A stretch of 64,000 bases of DNA, taken from the NCBI GenBank assembly GCA_017436225.1, contig JAFSDM010000004.1, positions 1-64,000 on the forward strand, written 5' to 3'. This DNA comes from Clostridia bacterium. GTDB taxonomy: Bacteria > Bacillota > Clostridia > Oscillospirales > Acutalibacteraceae. How positions within the stretch are numbered: the first letter of the stretch is position 1; the number at the start of each line of letters is the position of its first letter. Both the position numbers and the translations under genes were made by a program. Under the pieces are notes generated by a model. The model saw nothing but the letters and a program-made list of their open reading frames with translations. It was not told the origin of the DNA and ran no database searches. Below, in pieces: positions 1 to 8,866 of this stretch.

Positions 1-126
1 CAAAATCTAGCGTTTTGTTCTTATCCGTTTTACCAAGTTTAAAACTTGAATTGTCGGGTCCTTTTTTTCATCGTTGTTTAATTTTCAAGGTTCGTTTCCG
101 CTACCCTTTCTCAAGGGTGCCCAAAT
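1..126 (-). other. rRNA-operon-type leader, gene body off the left edge
   Basis: Read on the minus strand, the DNA after the promoter at 127-155 holds a CTTGAAAATTAAACAA-like block. Such blocks are typical of the leaders and 16S-23S spacers of clostridial rRNA operons, where they take part in processing or antitermination. There is no open frame and the region runs off the window at base 1. I infer that a 16S rRNA gene follows outside; a strong stable-RNA operon of another kind is the alternative. Confidence 0.55.
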
Positions 127-155
127 ATAATACCAAATTCGAACCCTTTTGTCAA
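127..155 (-). promoter_or_regulatory. Very strong sigma-A promoter, probably rrn
   Basis: On the minus strand a perfect -35 TTGACA (150-155) and a TATTAT -10 (127-132) are separated by exactly 17 bases. It faces out of the left edge. A near-consensus promoter plus the rrn-like leader suggests an rRNA operon. Confidence 0.8.
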
Positions 156-302
156 CACCTTTTTTAAAAATTTTTTAATATTTTTTTAGGTTTGTGCATA
201 AGTTAATCAAATGGCACTAAATATTGTAGTTTTTTTAGCAACTTTGTTTAAAGGCGAAATTTAAAAATCAAACAAACCCTTGATTTTTAGTGTATTTTGC
301 AA

Positions 303-341
303 CAAAAAATGAGCAAACTGCCATCACAACAGTTCGCTCAT
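303..341 (-). terminator. Intrinsic terminator overlapping the end of sigF
   Basis: On the minus strand a 12-bp stem (arms 330-341 and 309-320, one G-T/A exception) is followed directly by TTTTTTG. The upstream arm contains the last four sense codons of sigF, so coding sequence and terminator share DNA. It closes the spoIIA operon just before the rrn-type promoter. Confidence 0.8.
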
Positions 342-977
342 TATTTTTAAAAGTTTCTTTTCACGCCTTGAAATTTGCACCTGTGTCATACCCAACAGCC
401 TTGCGGTTTCGCTTTGGGTTTTGCCCGCAAAATACCTAAGCTTTATAAGATTTTGATCATTTTTTTCAAAACGAGAAAGTATTTGATTTATGGCAAGTCG
501 ATTTGACACCTCATCTTCGGCACTTTTAGAAACGCCTACGTCTAATTCTTTAATTTCACCGTCTTCATTCAGATAGCTGAGTGAAGAAGGCGGTACGGCT
601 GCCGAAAGAGCTTCGGCAGTTTCTTCGACACTTACATTTAACGCAAGGGCGAGTTCCTTTACTGTTGGCTCTCTGCCCCATTTAACCCTTAGCTCATCTC
701 GCACTTTGGTGGTACGAAGTGAGAGTTCCTTTAAAGAGCGAGACACCTTAATTGCACCACCATCTCTAAAAAGGCGCTTTATTTCGCCCAAGATAACCGG
801 AACTGCATAGGTTGAAAAGCAAAAGCCAAGCTCTTCCTTAAAGGCGTTGGCAGCTTTTACAAGGCCAAGGCAACCCGCTCCGTAAAGGTCATCATACTCA
901 ACACCCCTACCCTTGAAGCGTTTACAGCAGGAATGAACAAGCATTAAATTATTATTTACCAACTCTTCCCTGTTCAT
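324..977 (-). CDS. sigF: RNA polymerase sigma-F, forespore-specific
   Basis: This is the first compartment-specific sigma factor of sporulation, which directs early forespore transcription after asymmetric division. The 217-residue protein shows sigma region 2 at about residues 29-70 (DDLYGAGCLGLVKAANAF, then FSTYAVPVILGEIKR), region 3 to about 140, and a region 4 helix-turn-helix at about 186-205 (KTQSETARLLGMTQVQ). It is somewhat shorter than the B. subtilis protein (255). It is the last gene of spoIIAA-spoIIAB-sigF: its ATG lies one base after the spoIIAB stop, implying translational coupling. In the family it is held inactive by SpoIIAB. Gene order makes sigma-F more likely than sigma-G. 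Confidence 0.93.
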   Translation of the reverse strand: MNREELVNNNLMLVHSCCKRFKGRGVEYDDLYGAGCLGLVKAANAFKEELGFCFSTYAVPVILGEIKRLFRDGGAIKVSRSLKELSLRTTKVRDELRVKWGREPTVKELALALNVSVEETAEALSAAVPPSSLSYLNEDGEIKELDVGVSKSAEDEVSNRLAINQILSRFEKNDQNLIKLRYFAGKTQSETARLLGMTQVQISRREKKLLKIMSELL

Positions 978-978
978 A

Positions 979-1410
979 TTAGATTTTTATAGACAATACT
1001 TTTTTCATTATTACGGTTGTGCCTTTATTTGGCTTTGAGGATACCTTAAGGTAATCCATAAAGCTTTGCATTACCGAAAAGCCCAGACCTGAACGTTCGC
1101 CGCCTACCGTTGTAAAAAGCGGTTCCAAGGCTTTATTTACATCATCAATACCGCAGCCTGTATCTCTTATTCTGATTTTAACACTACGATTTTCATAAAT
1201 TTCTGCAGTTATGTAGACATTACCGATTTCGTTTTTATAGGCGTGAACGATGCTGTTTGTTACCGCTTCGGAAACGGCAGTTTTTATATCGCTCAGCTCT
1301 TCCAAGGTTGGGTCTAACTGAGAAACAAACGCCGACACCGCAAAACGCGCAAAGCTTTCATTTGCTGAGCGTGACGGGATTTTAAGATAAAAACTATTGA
1401 TTGGTTTCAT
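979..1410 (-). CDS. spoIIAB: Anti-sigma-F factor / SpoIIAA kinase
   Basis: This GHKL-fold serine kinase binds sigma-F and also phosphorylates the anti-anti-sigma factor SpoIIAA. The 143-residue protein shows the N box at residues 47-58 (SEAVTNSIVHAY), the ATP-binding DTGCGI at 83-88, and the glycine-rich lid GGERSGLGFSVM at 103-114. This is the complete Bergerat fold, at the length usual for SpoIIAB. Its start overlaps the end of spoIIAA by 17 bases and its stop is one base from the sigF start, so the three products should be made in fixed proportion. RsbW-type homologues are similar, but the sigF neighbour decides the name. Confidence 0.93.
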   Translation of the reverse strand: MKPINSFYLKIPSRSANESFARFAVSAFVSQLDPTLEELSDIKTAVSEAVTNSIVHAYKNEIGNVYITAEIYENRSVKIRIRDTGCGIDDVNKALEPLFTTVGGERSGLGFSVMQSFMDYLKVSSKPNKGTTVIMKKVLSIKI

Positions 1411-1729
1411 TTACTAATTCCTCCATTCCTATTTTTGCCAGTCGTTCCATACCGGCGAGTTTCATAACCTTACCTATGCCCGGTGAGGTATTTACTATTG
1501 CGAGCTCGCCACCTAGTTCACTGATTGTTTTATATCTGCCCATAACAAGACCTATTCCTGAGCTATCCATAAAGGAGACGTTTTTAAAATCTAAAACGAG
1601 TAATGTTGGCTTGTTATTAACCACTGCATCATCAATAGTTGTTCTGAGTTCTGCTGCAGTGTGATGGTCAATCTCTCCGTTTAAAAAAGCAGTAATTACT
1701 TCGCCTTTTGCTACAATTGATACCGACAT
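1394..1729 (-). CDS. spoIIAA: Anti-anti-sigma factor SpoIIAA (STAS domain)
   Basis: This single-domain STAS protein releases sigma-F from SpoIIAB when unphosphorylated. The 111-residue protein carries the signature MDSSGIG at residues 54-60; the second serine (57) aligns with the serine phosphorylated by SpoIIAB in B. subtilis (Ser58). The start is supported by AAAGGA upstream. It is the first gene of the operon. In B. subtilis this operon is driven by sigma-H; I could not place a convincing sigma-H promoter in the roughly 50 bases between this start and the folC terminator, so control is unresolved. Confidence 0.92.
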   Translation of the reverse strand: MSVSIVAKGEVITAFLNGEIDHHTAAELRTTIDDAVVNNKPTLLVLDFKNVSFMDSSGIGLVMGRYKTISELGGELAIVNTSPGIGKVMKLAGMERLAKIGMEELVNETNQ

Positions 1730-1774
1730 TTTAAAATTCCTTTCTTTTTTTATTTTATTGGCTTATACATAGAT

Positions 1775-1822
1775 AAAAAACAAAGAACAAGCCTTTTAAA
1801 ATATTTTAAGGCCTGTTCTTTG
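1775..1822 (-). terminator. Intrinsic terminator after folC
   Basis: On the minus strand a long stem (AAAGAACA...TGTTCTTT with GCCTT/AAGGC inside) is followed by GTTTTTTAT. It lies 30 bases after the folC stop and separates folC from the spoIIA operon. Confidence 0.8.
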
Positions 1823-1851
1823 CAAATAAAACAATATTTAGTTGTCGATTT

Positions 1852-3126
1852 TTATTTTTTAAAGTAGTTTAATGCCATTTGCCTTATATCTGAGGCGAGA
1901 TAAAGCGAACCACAAATTAAAAGCGGTGCATTTTGTTCAATTGCTGTTTTAGCAGCGACCTCTAAGGCAGTTTTGTAATCCATTACGGCTTCTACCTTAG
2001 CACAGAACTCTTTTGCCAACAAAGCAAGTTCCTCGGCGGTTTGAGAGCGTGGATTTCCATTAACCTTTATGGTATAGACAGCTGATGAACGGGATGCTAT
2101 TTTTTGAACCACGGCAGAGCAGTTTTTATCTGCCATCATTCCAAGCAGAGTTACGGGGGTAAGGCTATGCTTATCTAAATAGTTTGCCAAAACCTCAGCT
2201 CCGTTTTCATTGTGAGCGCCATCTAAAATTACTAGTGGCGATTTTGAAATGACCTCAAGCCTTGCAGGGAAGACTGTTTTTGAAACACCATTTTCTATTG
2301 CATTAACAGGTATACCAAGTTCTAACGCGGTATTTATAACCGTTACCATATTTTCAACTTGATGCTCACCCGCCAGATTAACCCTTACATTTACATTGTT
2401 GTAGTTAAACTGTGAGCTAAAGGGCTCTAAAATAAGATTTGACACTTTCAATACATCGGCAATAACCAGCCTTGAATTTTGCTCCTCAGCCACATTTTTT
2501 ATAACCTCAAGCGCCGTTTTATTTTGTAGAGCTGAAGTTACAACTAAAGAACCGCACTTAATTATTCCGCACTTTTCAAGGGCGATTTTTTCAATGGTAT
2601 CACCCAAGACTGCAATGTGGTCCAGCGCTATTTTGGTAATTACCGTTGCAAGTGGTTTTTTGATTACGTTGGTACTGTCTAATCTGCCGCCAAGACCAAC
2701 CTCAAGCACTACTACATCACACTTTTGTTCCGCAAAAAAAGTGAACATAACCGCAGTAATAAATTCAAATTCGGTTATATTATCCTCCAGCTCGTTCTCA
2801 ACTAAAGGCACAAGCTCTGCGACCTTTTCTGTAAGACGTGCTAAATCGGCTTTTGAAATGTATTCCCCGTTTATTTGAATACGCTCCCTGAAATCTACAA
2901 CAAAGGGCGAAATAAAAAGTCCTGTTTTTTTGCCCGACGCTATCATTATATTTGAAAGAGCGGTTGATGTTGAACCTTTTCCGTTAGTACCCGCAACGTG
3001 GATATACTCCAGCTGATTTTGGGGATTGTTAAGCCTATTCAAAAGGGCAGTTATACGCTCCAAACCCGGTTTTATGCCAAATCTGTTTAATGAGTGAATA
3101 TAATTTAAGGCTTGTTCATAGGTCAT
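1852..3126 (-). CDS. folC: Folylpolyglutamate synthase / dihydrofolate synthase
   Basis: This is a cytosolic Mur-ligase-family enzyme. It adds glutamate to folates, and in many bacteria also joins dihydropteroate and glutamate, using ATP. The 424-residue length is normal. The ATP loop AGTNGKGSTSTALS is at about residues 45-58, and the C-terminal domain holds LDGAHNENGAEVLA near residue 303, the usual FolC signature. It follows valS and a small membrane protein on the same strand, the valS-folC order common in Firmicutes. A hairpin at 3152-3186 lies just before it and an intrinsic terminator just after. Whether it has dihydrofolate synthase activity cannot be told from sequence. Confidence 0.93.
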   Translation of the reverse strand: MTYEQALNYIHSLNRFGIKPGLERITALLNRLNNPQNQLEYIHVAGTNGKGSTSTALSNIMIASGKKTGLFISPFVVDFRERIQINGEYISKADLARLTEKVAELVPLVENELEDNITEFEFITAVMFTFFAEQKCDVVVLEVGLGGRLDSTNVIKKPLATVITKIALDHIAVLGDTIEKIALEKCGIIKCGSLVVTSALQNKTALEVIKNVAEEQNSRLVIADVLKVSNLILEPFSSQFNYNNVNVRVNLAGEHQVENMVTVINTALELGIPVNAIENGVSKTVFPARLEVISKSPLVILDGAHNENGAEVLANYLDKHSLTPVTLLGMMADKNCSAVVQKIASRSSAVYTIKVNGNPRSQTAEELALLAKEFCAKVEAVMDYKTALEVAAKTAIEQNAPLLICGSLYLASDIRQMALNYFKK

Positions 3127-3151
3127 AATTTTTATTTCCTTTATATATTAC

Positions 3152-3186
3152 TACCCTACCCCTAATTTTTGATTAAAGGTAGGGTA
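3152..3186. other. Hairpin between the small membrane gene and folC
   Basis: Perfect 9-bp arms TACCCTACC (3152-3160) and GGTAGGGTA (3178-3186) flank a 17-base loop. There is no clear T-run on the minus strand, so it may be a processing or stability element, or a weak attenuator, rather than a full terminator. Confidence 0.5.
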
Positions 3187-3193
3187 ATATTTA

Positions 3194-3478
3194 TTAGAAT
3201 TTTATTTTACCGAGCGGAGTTTCCTCCATAAGCAATGTTTCCTGTGAAAGTTTTATTTTATTAAGTTTTCTAAGATAGGTAAATAAGAACATACAAGAAA
3301 GCCACAAGGTAACAAGTATTACAAAAATTCTTAATTCCACAGATGCAAAAAGAATTACTAAAATATCTACAACGACATTAAAAGCAAAACAAAGCAAACT
3401 GGCTCTCAGCTTTAATTTGCGGAAATGTTTTTTAAGTAACAACATTTTTTCTTCATGTTGTTTTTGCTTTTCGGTCAT
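3194..3478 (-). CDS. Small two-helix membrane protein, unknown function
   Basis: I do not recognise a family. The 94-residue protein has a charged N-terminus (many Lys, Glu, His, Gln in residues 1-25) and two closely spaced hydrophobic stretches at about 27-45 and 49-68. A basic and acidic tail follows. This predicts a helical hairpin in the membrane with both ends in the cytoplasm. It lies 15 bases after the valS stop and before folC on the same strand, so it is probably co-transcribed with them. Nothing in the sequence suggests an enzymatic role. Confidence 0.65.
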   Translation of the reverse strand: MTEKQKQHEEKMLLLKKHFRKLKLRASLLCFAFNVVVDILVILFASVELRIFVILVTLWLSCMFLFTYLRKLNKIKLSQETLLMEETPLGKIKF

Positions 3479-3493
3479 TATTAACCGCTCCTT

Positions 3494-6196
3494 TTACATT
3501 TGTTTCTTAATATCTTCAATACCTGCTAAAAGATTTTCGATTTTTTCCAAAACCTTGCCCAGTTGTTCTCTTTGCTCAGCTACAACCTTTTCGGGTGCTT
3601 TTGCAACAAAGCCGGGATTGTTAAGCTTCTTTTCAAAGAACTCTTTATCTACATTAGCCTTTGCTAAATCCTTTTCCAAACGCTCTAATTCCTTGGAGAA
3701 ATCCATAAGCTCTTTCATAGGAATATAGATAGTTGCGGCATCGGTAACAACAGTTACGGCTCCGTCGGGATTATAATTTTCGGTAAGCTCAACCTCAGAA
3801 GCTGAAGCAAGACGCTCAAAAAAGGCTGCACAACTTCCAAAGATTTCTGCCTTTTCGCTAACGATAACAACCTTAGCTTTTTTGGAAGGTGGAACGTTCA
3901 TTTCGTTACGGCGATTACGGATTGCGCGAATAGCATCCATAACCAAATCCATTGCATCTTCTTCTGCAGGGAAATTAAGCCTTTCATCATACTCACACCA
4001 CTTGGAAATCATAATTGATTCGCCATCATGAGGAAGAGCAAGCCAAATTTCTTCTGTAATAAATGGCATAAACGGATGAAGAAGTTTAAGAGTATTGGAC
4101 ATTACGTAAACCAAAACGGCCCTTGCTGTGTTTCTGGCATGTTCATCTTCACCATTAAGACGAATTTTTGCAATTTCAATATACCAGTCGCAAAATACAT
4201 CCCAAATAAAATCATAAAGATTTTGTACAGCAATACCAAGCTCAAAATTCTCAAGTGAGTTTTGAACGTTTTTAACAAGCTTATTGAAGCGACTGATAAT
4301 CCACTTATCCTCAATCGCAAGATTTTCCGGAATGTGTGGAGCAGGCTCATTCTCATCTAAATTCATAAGAATAAATCTGTTTGCATTCCAAAGCTTATTT
4401 GCAAAATTACGGCTTGCTTCAATCTTTTCAGGAAGGAAGCGCATATCATTACCAGGGCTATTACCCGTTGCAAGAGAAAATCTGAGAGCATCTGCACCAT
4501 ATTTTTCAATAATCTCAAGTGGATCAATACCATTTCCAAGAGATTTAGACATCTTTCTGCCCTGTGCATCACGAACAAGTCCGTGAATTAAAACTGTATC
4601 AAACGGAACCTGACCTGTATATTCAAGCGCAGAGAATATCATACGAGATACCCAAAAGCCGATAATATCATAACCGGTAACAAGTGTGTTTGTTGGATAG
4701 TAATGTTTAAGCTCTTTTGTTTCATCGGGCCAACCCAAAGTTGAGAAGGGCCAAAGTGCAGATGAGAACCAGGTATCAAGTGTATCTTCATCCTGCGAAA
4801 CGTTTTTACTGCCACATTTTGAGCAGGTGCAAACGTCAGCTTTAGAAACGATAACCTCACCGCAATCAGCGCAGTACCAAGCGGGAATTCTGTGTCCCCA
4901 CCATAACTGGCGTGAAATACACCAGTCGCGTGTACCATTCATCCAATTAAGATAGTTTTTTGTAAATCTTTCGGGAACAAATTTAGTTTCGCCTTTTTCA
5001 ACTGCTTCAATAGCAGGCTTTGCAAGGGGAACCATACGAACGAACCACTGTTTAGAAACCATTGGTTCAATAGTACGGTGACAACGATAGCAGGTGCCAA
5101 CTTCATGTTTGCGAGGTTCAACCTCTTTAATATATCCGCCTGCTTCAAGATCTGCAAGAATAACCTTTCTGGCTTCACTTATTGTAAGGCCTGCATATTT
5201 ACCGCAATCAAGTACCTCGGGCTCATTTTCGGTTGCTCTGCCGCTTGCAATAAGCTCATCTGCAATCTTTTTATCCTCAGCGCCTGTAAGACGTCCATCA
5301 TATGTGAAGGTGCGAACAATTGGAAGGTTGTTTCTGAGTCCAACCTCAAAGTCGTTGGGGTCGTGTGCAGGTGTGATTTTAACAACACCTGTACCCTTTG
5401 TCATATCTGCATGCTCATCACAAACAATGGGAATTTCTTTATTAAGAAGAGGTAATATTACGTGACAACCGTGAAGATGCTTGTAACGTTCGTCATCTGC
5501 ATTTATTGCAACGGCAGTATCACCAAGCATTGTTTCAGGACGGGTTGTTGCAAGCTCCAACTTCTCGCCCGTTTCCTTTACGGTATAAAGAAGATGCCAA
5601 AATTTGCCATCCTGTTCTTCATACTCAACCTCTGCATCGGAAATAGAAGTATTACAGCAGGTACACCAGTTAACCATACGGTTACCTCTGTAAATTAAAT
5701 CTTTTTCATATAAACGACAGAAAACCTCATTAACGGCTCTGCTGCAACCCTCATCAAGAGTAAAACGTTCTCTTTCCCAGTCACAAGATGAACCTAATTT
5801 TTTAAGTTGTTCAACAATTCTGCCGCCGTATTGTTCTTTCCAAGCCCAAGCTCGCTCTAAAAAGGCATCACGGCCTAAATCTTCTTTGGTAATACCTTCT
5901 TTGCGCATTGCTTCAACAATCTTTGCCTCAGTAGCAATAGATGCGTGGTCGGTACCGGGAAGCCAAAGAGTATCAAACCCTGACATTCTTTTCCAACGGA
6001 TGAGAATATCCTGCAGGGTGTTATCCAAGGCGTGACCCATATGAAGTTGACCTGTAATGTTTGGTGGTGGAATAACAATGGTATAAGGTTTTTTATTTTC
6101 ATCTACCTCTGCATGAAAATAATTACCCTTTACCCAAAAATCATATATTCTGTCCTCAACCTCAGAAGGGTTGTAGATTTTCGCAATATCCTTCAT
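3494..6196 (-). CDS. valS: Valyl-tRNA synthetase
   Basis: This class I synthetase charges tRNA-Val. The start at 6196 is chosen because TTGGAGG precedes it with good spacing; the open frame extends 11 codons upstream without a ribosome site. From this start (900 residues) the HIGH motif is HMGH at 52-55, and KMSKS appears as RKMSKSLGN near residue 540. Zinc-ribbon cysteine pairs are present, and the C-terminal coiled-coil arm specific to ValRS spans about 835-895. The leader is only about 35 bases from the promoter, so unlike thrS there is no T-box. It heads a valS - small membrane gene - folC operon. Confidence 0.97.
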   Translation of the reverse strand: MKDIAKIYNPSEVEDRIYDFWVKGNYFHAEVDENKKPYTIVIPPPNITGQLHMGHALDNTLQDILIRWKRMSGFDTLWLPGTDHASIATEAKIVEAMRKEGITKEDLGRDAFLERAWAWKEQYGGRIVEQLKKLGSSCDWERERFTLDEGCSRAVNEVFCRLYEKDLIYRGNRMVNWCTCCNTSISDAEVEYEEQDGKFWHLLYTVKETGEKLELATTRPETMLGDTAVAINADDERYKHLHGCHVILPLLNKEIPIVCDEHADMTKGTGVVKITPAHDPNDFEVGLRNNLPIVRTFTYDGRLTGAEDKKIADELIASGRATENEPEVLDCGKYAGLTISEARKVILADLEAGGYIKEVEPRKHEVGTCYRCHRTIEPMVSKQWFVRMVPLAKPAIEAVEKGETKFVPERFTKNYLNWMNGTRDWCISRQLWWGHRIPAWYCADCGEVIVSKADVCTCSKCGSKNVSQDEDTLDTWFSSALWPFSTLGWPDETKELKHYYPTNTLVTGYDIIGFWVSRMIFSALEYTGQVPFDTVLIHGLVRDAQGRKMSKSLGNGIDPLEIIEKYGADALRFSLATGNSPGNDMRFLPEKIEASRNFANKLWNANRFILMNLDENEPAPHIPENLAIEDKWIISRFNKLVKNVQNSLENFELGIAVQNLYDFIWDVFCDWYIEIAKIRLNGEDEHARNTARAVLVYVMSNTLKLLHPFMPFITEEIWLALPHDGESIMISKWCEYDERLNFPAEEDAMDLVMDAIRAIRNRRNEMNVPPSKKAKVVIVSEKAEIFGSCAAFFERLASASEVELTENYNPDGAVTVVTDAATIYIPMKELMDFSKELERLEKDLAKANVDKEFFEKKLNNPGFVAKAPEKVVAEQREQLGKVLEKIENLLAGIEDIKKQM

Positions 6197-6237
6197 TAAA
6201 AAACCTCCAAAAATTGCTTTAACATACAATACATTTT

Positions 6238-6266
6238 ATCATATAACTATATTTTATTTTTGTCAA
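6238..6266 (-). promoter_or_regulatory. valS promoter
   Basis: On the minus strand, -35 TTGACA (6261-6266) and -10 TATGAT (6238-6243) have a 17-base spacer and lie about 40 bases from the chosen valS start. Confidence 0.8.
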
Positions 6267-6299
6267 TATTTTAAAAGCAAAAATACATATATTTCCTTT

Positions 6300-6460
6300 A
6301 ATTTTCAGCCGACCAACGAGTAATAATACTATTGTCAGCTAAATAAATTGCTTGCGTTTGTACGGTTAATAAACCAGCGACCGAGAAAAAATAGATAATA
6401 TCAAGGCTATTTTACATTCTGATCGTCAGTTCATATTAACCGATATGGCTGACGATTATC
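6300..6460. other. Interlocked inverted repeats, possible structured RNA
   Basis: This non-coding stretch holds two perfect 8-bp inverted repeats that interlock. CGGTTAAT (6363-6370) pairs with ATTAACCG (6435-6442), and ATCGTCAG (6422-6429) pairs with CTGACGAT (6449-6456). The A-B-A'-B' order is that of a pseudoknot. A third 7-bp pair near 6308-6340 closes with a G-U only on the minus strand. No promoter for such an RNA is obvious. It may be chance structure in AT-rich DNA. Confidence 0.35.
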
Positions 6461-6536
6461 ATTTGCAGTAATTACAAAAATGTTTTCTAAAGAAATTAAG
6501 AAAACTAAAATTTAATTTCAGGCAAATGAGATATAA

Positions 6537-6568
6537 GGTGGGCGGACATTGGTCTGCCCACCTTTTTT
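6537..6568. terminator. Terminator hairpin after parC
   Basis: GGTGGGC (6537-6543) pairs with GCCCACC (6556-6562), with further internal pairing. The run of six Ts is on the plus-strand side; on the minus strand, where parC ends two bases away, the stem is followed only by TTATAT. It is best read as a terminator of parC that would also work in the other direction. Confidence 0.6.
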
Positions 6569-6569
6569 A

Positions 6570-8810
6570 TTAAATTAAGCTGATTTGTTCAGCTTGTTCC
6601 TCTGCTGTGGGCAAACTACCTGCGGCGGGAAGCGTTTTAGTGCGATAACGATGCGGTTTATTAAGTCTTCCTTCGGTATAAACTTCTACGCTGAACACTC
6701 TTTGACCTTTTTTCTGGGTCATAACTGCCACGCCGTTATTATTACGGGTGGTTTTGGTGGTTAAAGCAGCACTGTGTAAAAGCAACATTCTACCGTTTGA
6801 AGAAGAAATAAGGATTTCACCGTCTTCCTTTAAAGATACGATTGAGTGCAAGGTAAATTTATCACAAAATGCTCCAATAAGTTTTTTGCGGTTTGTTTTG
6901 GTATAGTAGGCAGAAAGGTCTACCTTGGAAACACGACCGTTTTCAAAAACAAACAAGAGTACGCCTTTATAATCGCGGGTGCGAACCATTGCAAGAGTGG
7001 TTTCACCATCCTCCATACCAAGCTTTGCAGGAATATAATCACCAAGCAGACTTGCTTTTCCGTCGCCAAAATCGCCCGCCTTTGCTTTATAACACTGACA
7101 TTTATTGGTAAAGAACAAAAGCTCATCGGCATTGGTGCCCTCTTCGGCAAGGATGATTTCATCCCCCTCTTTAAGCTTTTGCTCACCGCTCATTCTAAGC
7201 GATTGCGGAGTAATTTTTTTGAAATAACCATCACGGGTGAAAAAGAAGTGTACGGGTGAATCATCAATCGGCTCATTGTCCTCTTCATTATCCATAACGG
7301 TATCATAAAGAATAACGGTTTTACGGGGCTGAGCATACTTTTTAATAACCTCTTCAAGCTCCTTAACCATAATTTTGTTGACTCTTGAACGACTTTTTAA
7401 GATATCCTCCATATCGGCGATTTCTTCTTCAAGACTTTCAACATCTTTTAGCCTTTTAAGAATATACTCGCGGTTTAAATGGCGGAGCTTGATTTCTGCA
7501 ACATATTCAGCCTGAATTTCATCAATACCGAAGCCAATCATAAGGTTTGGCACAACCTCTTTTTCCTCTTCGGTTTCGCGAACTATTTTTATGGCTTTAT
7601 CAATATCCAAAAGAATTTTGGAAAGACCCTTTAAAAGATGAAGCCTGTCCTTCGCTTTATTAAGCACAAAATAAACTCTGCGACGGATAGCCTCAAAACG
7701 GAATGCTATCCATTCGGTTAAAATTTCCCTTACACCCATAACCTTTGGTGTACCTGCAATAAGAATATTAAAGTTGCAAGAGAAGGTATCCTGTAAAGGA
7801 GTTAATTTAAAAAGGCGGTTCATAAGCTTGTCGGGGTCGGTGCCGCGTTTTAAATCTATAGCAATTTTAAGACCCTTTAAGTCGGTTTCATCACGAATAT
7901 CGTTAATTTCGGTTATCTTTTTAAGCTTTGCAAGCTCAACAACCTTTTCAATAATCGCTTCGGTGGTGGTGGTGGGCGGAATTTCGGTAATTTCTATGCA
8001 GTTAGAAGATTTATCGTAACTGTAAACACCCCTAACCTTAAAGCCGCCACGACCTGTTTCGTAAATATTGCGCATTACATCTTTATCATAAAGAAGCTGA
8101 CCGCCTATTGGAAAATCGGGGGCTAAAAGAGTATCCATAACGTCTGCTTCATCATCCTTGATAAGAGCGATGGTGGTTTTACAGACTTCCTCTAAATTGA
8201 ATGGGCAAATAGAGCTTGCCATACCCGCCGCAATACCCATATTGGAATTTACCAAAACGGTTGGAAAGGTTACGGGGAACAAGGTAGGTTCCTTCATTGT
8301 GGCATCATAGTTATCCACAAAATCTACCGTATCTTTATCTATATCGGCAAAAAGTTCTGCCGCAATTGGAGCGAGCTTTGCTTCGGTATAACGTGAAGCA
8401 GCGCACTGCATATCACGCGAATAAGCCTTACCAAAGCTTCCCTTAGAGCGAACAAAGGGGTGTAAAAGCGCGGCGTGACCCTCGGATAGACGCACCATAG
8501 TATCGTAAATTGCGGCATCACCATGGGGGTTAAGCTGCATTGTTCGACCCACGATATTAGCGGATTTTATAGTGCCGCCGTTTAAAAGGCCCATAGTGTA
8601 CATTGTATACAAAAGCTTACGGTGTGACGGTTTAAAGCCATCAATTTCCGGAATAGCACGCGAAACAATAACGCTCATAGCGTAGGGCATAAAGTTTGAT
8701 TTTAAGGTTTCACTTACCTTTTGTTCAACAATTGTACCTGCACCTGCAATATATGCGTTTGCTTCAGATTTTGGAGCGGTAGATTCGGTTTTCTTTTTTC
8801 TTGGAGCCAT
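6570..8810 (-). CDS. parC: Type IIA topoisomerase subunit A, ParC/GyrA family
   Basis: This is the DNA-cleaving subunit of a topoisomerase IV-like enzyme. The 746-residue protein has the catalytic tyrosine in SRYTEAKL (Tyr141) and the breakage-reunion domain from about residue 35 to 490. A short C-terminal part with beta-propeller-like blades follows. In the quinolone-binding helix NPHGDAAIYD, the serine usual in GyrA/ParC (E. coli Ser83) is Ala99, while the acidic partner is kept (Asp103). It is downstream of parE, 56 bases apart, in one operon. True gyrA would be longer and is usually beside gyrB near dnaA, so I call this the second topoisomerase. Its divergence makes the exact activity uncertain. 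Confidence 0.85.
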   Translation of the reverse strand: MAPRKKKTESTAPKSEANAYIAGAGTIVEQKVSETLKSNFMPYAMSVIVSRAIPEIDGFKPSHRKLLYTMYTMGLLNGGTIKSANIVGRTMQLNPHGDAAIYDTMVRLSEGHAALLHPFVRSKGSFGKAYSRDMQCAASRYTEAKLAPIAAELFADIDKDTVDFVDNYDATMKEPTLFPVTFPTVLVNSNMGIAAGMASSICPFNLEEVCKTTIALIKDDEADVMDTLLAPDFPIGGQLLYDKDVMRNIYETGRGGFKVRGVYSYDKSSNCIEITEIPPTTTTEAIIEKVVELAKLKKITEINDIRDETDLKGLKIAIDLKRGTDPDKLMNRLFKLTPLQDTFSCNFNILIAGTPKVMGVREILTEWIAFRFEAIRRRVYFVLNKAKDRLHLLKGLSKILLDIDKAIKIVRETEEEKEVVPNLMIGFGIDEIQAEYVAEIKLRHLNREYILKRLKDVESLEEEIADMEDILKSRSRVNKIMVKELEEVIKKYAQPRKTVILYDTVMDNEEDNEPIDDSPVHFFFTRDGYFKKITPQSLRMSGEQKLKEGDEIILAEEGTNADELLFFTNKCQCYKAKAGDFGDGKASLLGDYIPAKLGMEDGETTLAMVRTRDYKGVLLFVFENGRVSKVDLSAYYTKTNRKKLIGAFCDKFTLHSIVSLKEDGEILISSSNGRMLLLHSAALTTKTTRNNNGVAVMTQKKGQRVFSVEVYTEGRLNKPHRYRTKTLPAAGSLPTAEEQAEQISLI

Positions 8811-8866
8811 AAGTTTTTAAAATCTCCTTAAATTAAGTAATATGAAAAATATATTTAATAGATTTA

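Noticed and set aside
4028..5700. Several opposite-strand and shifted frames inside valS
   Set aside because: They are shadows of a full-length synthetase with intact motifs; composition is hydrophobic or odd and none has a ribosome site.
6197..6240. T-box or attenuator before valS
   Set aside because: The leader from the promoter is only about 35 bases and contains just the ribosome site.
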